This document shows, one piece after another, positions 46,386-52,957 of a DNA stretch of 52,957 nucleotides; position 1 is the first letter of the stretch, and the number at the start of each line of letters is the position of its first letter. Location of the stretch: NCBI GenBank assembly GCA_016780625.1, contig JADHLN010000003.1, positions 1-52,957 on the forward strand, in the 5' to 3' direction. The position numbers were made by a program, and so were the translations under genes. This stretch comes from Rickettsiales bacterium (GTDB lineage: Bacteria; Pseudomonadota; Alphaproteobacteria; Rickettsiales; JABIRX01). A model generated the notes under the pieces. The model was given only the letters and a program-made list of their open reading frames with translations, was not told the origin of the DNA and ran no database searches.

Positions 46386-47769
46386 ACTTACCTCCTTTAG
46401 GAATTAAATAACCGATAGCCCTTAAATCTTCTTTAAAAACAAATTTAGCAGCCTTATTAATATCTTTTGATTTAACCTCAGAGATATTTTTATCCCAATT
46501 AAGAATATCAGAAATAGAAACACCAGTCGTATAATTCATGCCAATAATATATGCTAACGACTTATATGATTCTTTACTATAAAGAGACTCAATTAAAAAT
46601 AATGATTTAGCTCTCTCAAGATCATCAGATTTAATCCTGTTATTTTTTAATTTTTCTAATTCCTCAGTAATAATATCTTGAATTTCATCCTTGTATTTTT
46701 CATGCTTTGCAACTACTGAAATTTCAAAAAAACTCTGACCTCTAGATAAATCGCTGTAATTACTTGATACTGATAAGGCAAGATCCTTCTCTATTACCAA
46801 CTTCTTATATAAAATAGAATTTTTATGTTCTGCCAGCAAATAAGAAGCAATAGCTAAAGGATATGTATGATTTTTATCCTTTGACAAAGCGGAAGGAGCT
46901 AAGTAAACCATTGATATCTCTAAATTAGAGCTATTTTTATCCTCATGAGTAACTAAATTATTTTTTACAGAAGCAACTTCCTTTATTTTATGAAAAGCCT
47001 TTCTTCCGCCTTTTTTTAAAGGAGAATAATATTTATCGACTAATTTTTTAACAGCTTCAATATCAATATCCCCTGCAATTACCAACACCGCATTATTTGG
47101 GTGGTAATATTTATTATAAAATTCCAGAGCATCATCATGAGTTAATTTAGCAATATCATCCTCATAGCCTATTAAAGGTCTTCCATAAGGAATAGATTTA
47201 CCAAAAATTGCCTCTCGCAACTTCTCAGATAATACTGCTCTTGGTGAATTATCTCTTCTTAACAACCTTTCTTCTAAAACAATATTTCTTTCTATTTTAG
47301 TTTGTTTGGGCTCCAAAATAATATTTCTCATTCTGTCAGCTTCAATATCCATTATTTCAGGAAGATATTTTTTTGGAATAGTTTGATAATATGCCGTAAA
47401 ATCATAAGAAGTAAAAGCATTATGAGATCCACCAATGGAAGAAACATAATTATCTAAATAATCTTTCGGATATTTTTCAGTACCATGAAATAATAAATGC
47501 TCCAAATAATGTGCAAGGCCAGTTTTTCCTAATTTTTCATTAACTCCACCAACATAATACCATACCATATGCATAATAGCTGGCACTCTATTATTAGGAA
47601 TTAAAATAACTTCCATTTCATTTTCAAGCTTATAATGCTCTAAATGATATTTAGCTGATTCAATGTTAGGCTTTTTAAACATATCTATAAAAACAGAAAA
47701 ATTAATTATAATTATTATCGCAATTATTGGAATCAAAAAAATTACTAATAGATTTTTCCATTTCTTCAT
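46372..47769 (-). CDS. M16-family zinc metalloprotease (active type)
   Basis: A 465-residue M16 peptidase. An N-terminal membrane anchor (about residues 6-28, very Ile-rich) places the domain in the periplasm. The zinc site is complete: HxxEH in [18 protein letters not shown] (about 83-100) and the distal Glu in [11 protein letters not shown]. It is probably the catalytic partner of the zinc-less homologue at 26131-27477. Its ATG (47769) lies inside dusB: the two genes overlap by 68 bases. An alternative ATG at 47682 would remove the overlap but also delete the membrane anchor, so I keep the longer form. It overlaps purM at the other end. Confidence 0.88.
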   Translation of the reverse strand: MKKWKNLLVIFLIPIIAIIIIINFSVFIDMFKKPNIESAKYHLEHYKLENEMEVILIPNNRVPAIMHMVWYYVGGVNEKLGKTGLAHYLEHLLFHGTEKYPKDYLDNYVSSIGGSHNAFTSYDFTAYYQTIPKKYLPEIMDIEADRMRNIILEPKQTKIERNIVLEERLLRRDNSPRAVLSEKLREAIFGKSIPYGRPLIGYEDDIAKLTHDDALEFYNKYYHPNNAVLVIAGDIDIEAVKKLVDKYYSPLKKGGRKAFHKIKEVASVKNNLVTHEDKNSSNLEISMVYLAPSALSKDKNHTYPLAIASYLLAEHKNSILYKKLVIEKDLALSVSSNYSDLSRGQSFFEISVVAKHEKYKDEIQDIITEELEKLKNNRIKSDDLERAKSLFLIESLYSKESYKSLAYIIGMNYTTGVSISDILNWDKNISEVKSKDINKAAKFVFKEDLRAIGYLIPKGGKFGKK

Positions 47770-48691
47770 AATTAGTTAACTTATTTATTTGAGCTCTAAA
47801 CTCAGCAGAATTTTTCATTCCACTGCTATACCAGCCTAAATGCTTCCTCATAATTTTAACACCATTCTCCTCGCCATATAATGCAACAGAATCTTCTAAC
47901 TGCAACTTAATAATTTTTAATTTTTCATTTATTTCGGGCTCAGCAACATATTCACCATGATTTATCTCTCTATCAATTTGGTTAATTAACCATGGTTTTC
48001 CATAACAAGCCCTACCAATCATAACCCCATCAGCTCCCGATTGCAACAATGCTTCTTTTGCATCATTTGCTGTTTTAATATCACCATTAACAATAACAGG
48101 TATTGAAACATTCTCCTTGACTTTTTTTACAAACTTCCAATCTGCAACTCCTTTATACATCTGACATCTAGTTCTACCATGTATTGTAATCATTTTAATA
48201 CCAATATTTTCTGCCATATATGCCAAATTAGGAGCATTCAAACTATTACTATCCCAACCCATGCGCATCTTTAAAGTAACAGGAATATCCACAGATTTAA
48301 CAACAGACTCTAAAATTTTAATTGCCAGCTTTTCATCTTTCATAAGAGCAGATCCTGCATTTCCTCCTACAACTTTTTTTACAGGACAACCAAAATTAAT
48401 ATCTATAATATCAGCTCCTAAATCCTGATTTAATTTAGCAGCAACTCCCATAACCTCAGGGTCGCAGCCTGCTAACTGCACAACATCAGGCATGTCATCT
48501 TTTTTATCAAAACGACATTTTTGCATCGAATTTTTTGTTTCTATAATCATTGCTCTACTTGCAATCATTTCAGAAACAACTAATCCAGCACCATATTTCT
48601 TAACTAATTTTCTATATGGGAAATCACTTACCCCTGACATTGGCGCAAGAAATATATTTGAACTTAAATTATGCTTATCTAATGTGATCAT
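47702..48691 (-). CDS. dusB: tRNA-dihydrouridine synthase (DusB/NifR3 type)
   Basis: An FMN enzyme reducing uridines in the tRNA D-loop. The motif [15 protein letters not shown] at the N-terminus, the catalytic Cys in [40 protein letters not shown] and GDIKTAND are family hallmarks, and the 329-residue length fits DusB. The last 20 residues or so ([14 protein letters not shown]) are low-complexity and are also coding in the overlapping M16 gene. The ATG at 48691 sits inside one arm of a perfect inverted repeat. Confidence 0.94.
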   Translation of the reverse strand: MITLDKHNLSSNIFLAPMSGVSDFPYRKLVKKYGAGLVVSEMIASRAMIIETKNSMQKCRFDKKDDMPDVVQLAGCDPEVMGVAAKLNQDLGADIIDINFGCPVKKVVGGNAGSALMKDEKLAIKILESVVKSVDIPVTLKMRMGWDSNSLNAPNLAYMAENIGIKMITIHGRTRCQMYKGVADWKFVKKVKENVSIPVIVNGDIKTANDAKEALLQSGADGVMIGRACYGKPWLINQIDREINHGEYVAEPEINEKLKIIKLQLEDSVALYGEENGVKIMRKHLGWYSSGMKNSAEFRAQINKLTNYEEMEKSISNFFDSNNCDNNYN

Positions 48692-48709
48692 ATAGAAATT
48701 TTCTATATG
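48689..48709. promoter_or_regulatory. Inverted repeat embedding the dusB start codon
   Basis: CATATAGAAA (48689-48698) and TTTCTATATG (48700-48709) are perfect 10-base arms around one base. On the dusB strand the start codon ATG (48691-48689) is the end of the 3' arm, so a hairpin in the mRNA would hide it. It could instead be a protein-binding palindrome at a promoter. Confidence 0.45.
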
Positions 48710-48715
48710 ATATAT

Positions 48716-48727
48716 AACATATATGTT
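48716..48727. promoter_or_regulatory. 12-bp palindrome upstream of dusB
   Basis: AACATATATGTT is a perfect palindrome located 25 bases before the dusB start codon and 17 bases after the end of the decayed prepilin copy. It may be an operator near the dusB promoter; chance in A/T-rich DNA cannot be excluded. Confidence 0.25.
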
Positions 48728-48744
48728 AGTTTTTCAATAATAGA

Positions 48745-49516
48745 TTAATCAAATATAAGCTTTCCATTAACAATTAATTTACATCCAGTTTGATTATTGA
48801 AATTCCATGAACCATCACCATAGCCACATGCATCACCCCAACGATTAACAATTACTGAAGCTTCAGGAATCAAATAACCTGTTAAAGGCTTTCCATCATC
48901 AAATTTACTATCTAACAAATACACCTCTTTTATAGTAAAAGGAGCATCATCTGATGAAGACCAATAATCTTCCTTCAATATTTGGTTATCTACAATAACA
49001 TTATTATAGGGATAAAAAAAAACTGCCAAAAATATTAAAATTTCTGCTACTTGTATAAACAATAATATTATAATTCATATATTTAGAATTGTAAGAATTT
49101 TCACTATTATGATATCCATTTTCTTCACTACCAATAACCCCAGAAAAACTTCCTTCAATCAAATCTGCTAGCTTCAAATGTTGCCAAAATCTAAACAATT
49201 CTTCTCTAGATCTAGTATACCTATCAGCATCCTGAATAATACCATCATTATTACCATTACATCCATTAGGAGCAGGTAAATTACCACCACAAGCATCACC
49301 AAAATAAAAATAAGCATCATGAAAATCACCAGGAAGAGATTCATATATTGCATTAAATTGTTTAACAGCATCTCCAATTTGATTTATCTCTTTAAAAACA
49401 GATTTAAGCTAATAATTTTCTATCATTTTAAAACCAGAACTAACTGAAAAAAACAATAAAACCATAATTATTATTACTATAGATATTTCAATTAGACTAA
49501 ATGCTTTATTTTTTAT
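48745..49516 (-). pseudogene. Decayed tandem copy of the prepilin-like gene
   Basis: This stretch aligns along its whole length with the intact prepilin-like gene at 49533-50333. It shows three lesions. The initiator ATG of the intact copy is ATA here (49516-49514). An in-frame TAG (49411-49409) falls just after the hydrophobic N-terminal helix, where the intact protein has Lys. A frameshift near 49050 moves the C-terminal part into another frame. Conserved pieces can still be read: AFSLIEISIV, SLPGDFHDAYFYFGDACGG, FRFWQHLKLADLIEGSFSGV, ENGYHNSENSYNS, and after the shift DDAPFTIKEVYLLDSKFDDG. It is a tandem duplicate now lost, or kept only as a silent sequence donor. Confidence 0.85.
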
Positions 49517-49532
49517 AAATAAAATCTAAATA

Positions 49533-50333
49533 TCAATCAAAAAACAACTTACCATTCAAAATAATCTTACAGCCAGTTGTATTTTCCATATACCAAGTCC
49601 ATGTATTCTTACCATCAGCATCCCTACCTGTATATGTCAAGCATCTTTCCTGCCAATAACCATTATAAACACCTGAATCAATATTAATCATCCCTTTTAC
49701 AGGTGAACCATCATCAAATTTGCTATCCAAATCATAAATTTCCTTAATCGTAAATGGTACATCATCTAAAGATTTCCAGCTCTCATCTGCATATGTTGGA
49801 TTATCCATAATAAAATTATTACGAGGATGCAAATGAGAATATAATTGGCTTGCTCTCCAACTATAATAAACTATAAAATCAAAGTCCATATAATTAGAAT
49901 TATAAGAATTTTCACTATTATGATAACCATTTTCATATTCTCCAATTACACCAGAAAACTGTCCATCAATTAAACCAGCTAATTGTAAATGCTGCCAAAA
50001 CCTAAAAGATTCAGCTCTAGTGTAACTATTAAACTCAGCATCTTGTATTGTCTTATCACCATTTCCATTGCAACCATTAGGAGCAGGAGAATTACTGCCA
50101 CAAGCATCACCAAAATAAAAATGAGCATTATGCAAATCACCAGGCAAAGCATTATAATTTAGATCAAACTGTTCAATAGCATAAGCAATTTTTGAAACCT
50201 CGCTATAAACAGATTTTAATTTATGCTTTTCTATTATTTTAGATCCAGCACTTACTGAAACAACAAATAGCCCTATTATAAAAATTGTAATTGATAGCTC
50301 TACTAAACTAAAAGCTTTTTTATTCATAATCAT
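49533..50333 (-). CDS. Prepilin-type (type IV pilin-like/pseudopilin) protein
   Basis: A protein of 264-266 residues with a class III signal: a short basic leader MNKKA, then FSLVELSITIF with Glu at +5 of the mature chain, and a hydrophobic N-helix to about residue 30. Cleavage would come after Ala. The rest is a globular domain rich in aromatic, Asn, Gly and Asp residues, with LPGDLHNAHFYFGDACG and a Cys-Gly-Asn-rich loop (NGCNGNGDK) that may bind Ca2+; two further Cys lie near the C-terminus. ATG at 50333 or 50327 is possible; 50327 gives the usual MNKK start. No assembly ATPase, prepilin peptidase or secretin is in the window. A decayed copy follows directly downstream. Confidence 0.85.
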   Translation of the reverse strand: MIMNKKAFSLVELSITIFIIGLFVVSVSAGSKIIEKHKLKSVYSEVSKIAYAIEQFDLNYNALPGDLHNAHFYFGDACGSNSPAPNGCNGNGDKTIQDAEFNSYTRAESFRFWQHLQLAGLIDGQFSGVIGEYENGYHNSENSYNSNYMDFDFIVYYSWRASQLYSHLHPRNNFIMDNPTYADESWKSLDDVPFTIKEIYDLDSKFDDGSPVKGMINIDSGVYNGYWQERCLTYTGRDADGKNTWTWYMENTTGCKIILNGKLFFD

Positions 50334-50365
50334 ATAACTATTAACAGATAAACTCTATATATCTA

Positions 50366-50371
50366 ATTATA
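50366..50371 (-). promoter_or_regulatory. Extended -10 promoter of the prepilin-like gene
   Basis: On the minus strand TATAAT (50371-50366) is preceded by TGT, forming a TGnTATAAT extended -10. The -35 is poor (TTGTGT at 17 bases). Transcription would start about 25 bases before the first ATG. Confidence 0.45.
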
Positions 50372-50408
50372 ACATAAAAGCAAAAACTACACAAACTTGT
50401 ATAATAGT

Positions 50409-50451
50409 TTGACAGCAATTTTAATATTGCTAAAAACTAAGTCAAAGGAAA
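50409..50451 (+). promoter_or_regulatory. Promoter and ribosome-binding site of the SLC13-type permease gene
   Basis: A consensus -35 TTGACA (50409-50414) is followed after 16 bases by TAAAAA, a 4/6 -10. The spacer holds an inverted repeat, AGCAAT and ATTGCT, around six bases. A Shine-Dalgarno AAGGAA lies at about 50445-50450, 8 bases before ATG 50459. Confidence 0.45.
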
Positions 50452-50458
50452 TTATTTC

Positions 50459-52318
50459 ATGTATCCAGAATCATCATTATTTATAACTAAATTTGTTACA
50501 TTTCATACTTGGATTGTTCTTGGAATTATTTTTCTTGCCATGATCTCATACTCATTAGAGAAAATATCACTTGAGCTAACATCACTACTTACAATTACAG
50601 GCCTAATATTATTTTTTCATTTCTTTCCCTTAACTGATCATGGAGGCAAAATAACACTTAGCCCTGAACAATTACTGCATGGCTTTGCTCATCCCGCCTT
50701 AATTACCATAGTTTGCCTACTTATTATTGGACAAGCAGTAATTCAATCCAACGCATTAAATGTTATACCTAAATTCTTAATGTATATTACAAGAAATAAC
50801 GCAGCAATTGCTATAATAATTTCACTAATAATTGTAATTATAATTAGCGCATTCATGAATAACACTCCTGTTGTTGTTATATTTATCCCTATTCTTGCAG
50901 AAATAGCTAAAAAACTTAATATTTCTTCAAGCAAGGTAATGATTCCTTTATCTTATGCTGCAATTTTAGGAGGCATGATGACACTAATTGGAAGTAGTAC
51001 AAATTTACTAGTATCAGGTACAGTAGAATCAATGGGATTAAACCCTATAGAATTCTTTGAATTCTTTATTCCTGGGTCAATTATGGCTGTAATTGGCATG
51101 GCCTTTATAATTACAATATTGCCAAAAATCTTACCAGATAACATCTCAAAAGAACATGAATATCACGATGAAAGACCTTTTGTATCACAAATTATAATAA
51201 CTAAAGAGTCAAATTTCGCAGATAAAAAATTAATTGAAGGGGCATTACCAAATTTTAAGGATATTACAATAAGAGTCATTGAAAGAGGAAATAAAACATT
51301 TCTACCTCCCTTTCAAGATGATATGCAAATCATGGAAAATGATGTATTAGCAATATCAGGAACAAGGGAAGAGTTATCAAAATTAATCTATAAAAAAACA
51401 GATATTTTTATAAAAAACCTTCACATGGGCAAAAATCAAATTAGCCATGATAATAATCTAAACGCAAGTGAAGCAAACCTTGCAGAATTAGTTGTAGCTC
51501 CAGCATCTCCATTAATTGGTCAAACTATAAGCAACTCTGGTATTTATTCTAATTACAATTTTCCCGTTATTGGAGTTCAAAGAAAAGGCAGCTTAATCAA
51601 AAATAAAATTTCAGAATTAAGATTAGTTGCAGGTGATGTTTTATTAGTACTTGGAGAAACAAATCAGCTTTTTAATATCAAGCAAAATAAAGATTTCATT
51701 TTAACCAAATGGGCAACTCAGCAAATAAACTCGATAAAGAAAATGATAATTACCCTAATTATTTTTTCTTTAATAATAATTGCTTCTGCATTAAACATCC
51801 TACCAATTAGCATAGCAGCATTTGCAGGTGCAGCCTTATTAATTTTATTCAAAACAATTAATATTAGACAAGCAGCAAGAAGCATTGATAGAAATGTCGC
51901 TTTAATGATAGCTGCATCATTAGCAATGGGTAGCGCAATGCAAGCAACAGGTGGAGCAGCCTTACTTGCTGATAACTTTCTTAAGGTTACATACGGCTTA
52001 TCAAATCTAGGAATTATTGCCTTTTTCTTTTTATTTATGGCATTAATGACAAATTTATTAAGCAACTCAACAACAGCTGTATTATTTACTCCAATTGCAG
52101 TCAATCTTGCTCTTAAATTAGGTATAGATCCAAAAATATTAATTTATGGAGTAATATTTGCTAGTAATTGTTCTTTTGTTACTCCTATAGGTTATCAAAC
52201 AAACTTATTAGTAATGTCACCAGGAAAATATAAATTTATCGATTTTATGAAAGGTGGAGTAGCTCTTGCATTAATTATGTGTTTAACTTACACAATGCTT
52301 GTTAAATATTATTTCTAA
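50459..52318 (+). CDS. SLC13/DASS-type anion permease with two RCK-C (TrkA-C) domains
   Basis: A 619-residue inner-membrane transporter. About five helices (residues 15-220) include FMNNTPVVVIFIPIL and the signature GSSTNLLVSGT, matching the SNT motif of sodium/dicarboxylate-sulfate transporters. A cytosolic insert (about 225-420) contains two TrkA-C-like domains. The second helical half ends with LSNSTTAVLFTPIAVNL and SFVTPIGYQTNLLV, the second inverted-repeat SNT-like motif. Likely substrates are sulfate, phosphate or dicarboxylates; sequence alone cannot say. The RCK-C insert suggests ligand gating. It has its own promoter and converges on the next gene with a 6-base gap. Confidence 0.88.
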   Translation: MYPESSLFITKFVTFHTWIVLGIIFLAMISYSLEKISLELTSLLTITGLILFFHFFPLTDHGGKITLSPEQLLHGFAHPALITIVCLLIIGQAVIQSNALNVIPKFLMYITRNNAAIAIIISLIIVIIISAFMNNTPVVVIFIPILAEIAKKLNISSSKVMIPLSYAAILGGMMTLIGSSTNLLVSGTVESMGLNPIEFFEFFIPGSIMAVIGMAFIITILPKILPDNISKEHEYHDERPFVSQIIITKESNFADKKLIEGALPNFKDITIRVIERGNKTFLPPFQDDMQIMENDVLAISGTREELSKLIYKKTDIFIKNLHMGKNQISHDNNLNASEANLAELVVAPASPLIGQTISNSGIYSNYNFPVIGVQRKGSLIKNKISELRLVAGDVLLVLGETNQLFNIKQNKDFILTKWATQQINSIKKMIITLIIFSLIIIASALNILPISIAAFAGAALLILFKTINIRQAARSIDRNVALMIAASLAMGSAMQATGGAALLADNFLKVTYGLSNLGIIAFFFLFMALMTNLLSNSTTAVLFTPIAVNLALKLGIDPKILIYGVIFASNCSFVTPIGYQTNLLVMSPGKYKFIDFMKGGVALALIMCLTYTMLVKYYF

Positions 52319-52324
52319 TAATTT

Positions 52325-52957
52325 TTATCTTATAGGATGATTTAAACTTGTTTTACTTTCAGATAAAATTGCATCTGTAAATCCTCCAACTTTTTGACCT
52401 CTCAATTCCTTAATAGAATCTTTTCTATAATCAATTTCATCCTTACAATCTTTAAACACAAATGTTGCTATTGCCAATAACATTGCTGCTATAGATAACA
52501 TAATTGGAAGAAAATTAGTTGCAGCAGCTGCAATAAATACCCCAACAGAACCTATAGCTGCTGCTGGAACAACTGTATTTTTAATTAATTTAGAATCATT
52601 TATTGCAGTTTGGTTATCTTCTATTTCACGTGTTACATAATCCTTCCAATAATCTTTAGAAGATTTATCTAATCGTGGATTGTAATCCCTCCAATATGTA
52701 CGACCATAATCATTACTCCATATATTACGAGCATCATTAACCCTACTAACATTTGAACCTGCTGCTTTAGTCTGATCTTCTCTCCTAGCAAGATATTTTT
52801 CTCTATCTACTTCTGCTGCCGCCTGAGCTGCATTAGCTCTTACTTCTGCTGCCTTTTTAGCTTCTACTACTGCTGCCGCCTTAGCTTTAGCTATTTCTGC
52901 TTGCGTTCTAGTTGCTTCTAATTCTGCCCTCATTTTTTCTACTTCCGCTAATTGCGT
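52325..52957 (-). CDS. Alanine-rich coiled-coil membrane protein (5' end outside window)
   Basis: The reading frame is open to the window edge (at least 210 codons), so the true start is probably outside; an internal ATG at 52933 is not a convincing start because the same heptad-like pattern continues upstream of it. The visible N-terminal 60 residues are Ala, Glu and Lys-rich coiled coil (for example AKAKAAAVVEAKKAAEV). A Tyr/Trp/Asp-rich segment follows (WSNDYGRTYWRDY), then two adjacent hydrophobic segments (about residues 118-158 of the visible part) and a charged tail. I do not recognise the family. It may be a large helical surface or secretion-related protein. Confidence 0.6.
   Translation of the reverse strand, partial: TQLAEVEKMRAELEATRTQAEIAKAKAAAVVEAKKAAEVRANAAQAAAEVDREKYLARREDQTKAAGSNVSRVNDARNIWSNDYGRTYWRDYNPRLDKSSKDYWKDYVTREIEDNQTAINDSKLIKNTVVPAAAIGSVGVFIAAAATNFLPIMLSIAAMLLAIATFVFKDCKDEIDYRKDSIKELRGQKVGGFTDAILSESKTSLNHPIR

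Noticed and set aside
49004..49377. Short minus-strand frames as separate small genes
   Set aside because: Together they align to successive parts of, or overlap, the prepilin-like gene copy and are fragments or shadows of the decayed copy, not genes of their own.

Overview
The window is strongly AT-rich (by eye about 70% A+T) and very densely coded. No gap between genes exceeds about 125 bases, and several genes overlap. It looks like an alphaproteobacterial chromosome. Lineage markers are a TrcR/DUF1013 cell-cycle regulator, an MJ0042 zinc-finger/DUF3426 membrane protein, the LapA-domain/trpF/trpB/trpA block and leuS-lptE. A Gram-negative envelope is shown by LptE, an LptF-type permease, a porin, lipoproteins and peptidoglycan genes (mreD, mrdA, ftsK, dapD, dapE). 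An ankyrin-repeat protein ending in a CaaX box, a eukaryote-like isoleucyl-tRNA synthetase and extreme A+T point to a host-associated lineage near Rickettsiales or Holosporales. However, tryptophan, histidine, lysine/DAP, pantothenate and purine genes remain, so it is less reduced than classical Rickettsia. The lineage is an inference; no rRNA is present.

Layout. 1-2560 (minus): hisG-hisD-truB (truB cut by the window edge). 2641-3692: a quinone-oxidoreductase-like gene and tRNA-Pro(UGG). 3733-7499 (plus): miaA, a LapA-domain gene and trpF-trpB-trpA, all overlapping or nearly so. 7504-9998: lysC (minus), then a flavin reductase-like gene and ubiG. 10071-12882 (plus): an OmpA-like lipoprotein, a soluble histidine kinase and a response regulator with a degenerate kinase-like C-terminus. 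12875-15593: the zinc-finger protein (minus), then dapD-dapE (plus). 15653-18216: the ankyrin/CaaX gene, an alanine:cation symporter (minus) and an unrecognised 140-residue protein. 18232-22198 (minus): ftsK, a ferredoxin-NADP reductase-like gene and ygfZ. 22267-25921 (plus): mgtE, mreD-like, mrdA, followed by two tandem tRNA-Glu genes. 26131-36182 (minus): panC-lptF-ileS-gpsA-clpB and an M16 peptidase homologue lacking its zinc motif. 36192-39087: zapE (plus), trcR (minus), a ModA-like binding protein and a small membrane protein (plus). 39093-48691 (minus): dusB, M16 peptidase, purM, glnII, purN, porin, leuS, lptE. 48745-50333 (minus): a prepilin-like gene and its decayed tandem copy. 50459-52318 (plus): an SLC13-type permease with RCK-C domains. 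52325-52957 (minus): the C-terminal part of an alanine-rich coiled-coil membrane protein.

How the genes fit together. lysC, dapD and dapE feed diaminopimelate to the peptidoglycan machinery (mreD, mrdA, ftsK). glnII lies between purM and purN, joining glutamine synthesis to a glutamine-consuming pathway. LptF and LptE serve LPS export. The best candidates for something new are the ankyrin protein with a polybasic CaaX tail, the kinase/pseudokinase-regulator pair with a neighbouring lipoprotein, and the prepilin tandem. No CRISPR array, insertion sequence, prophage or replication origin was seen.
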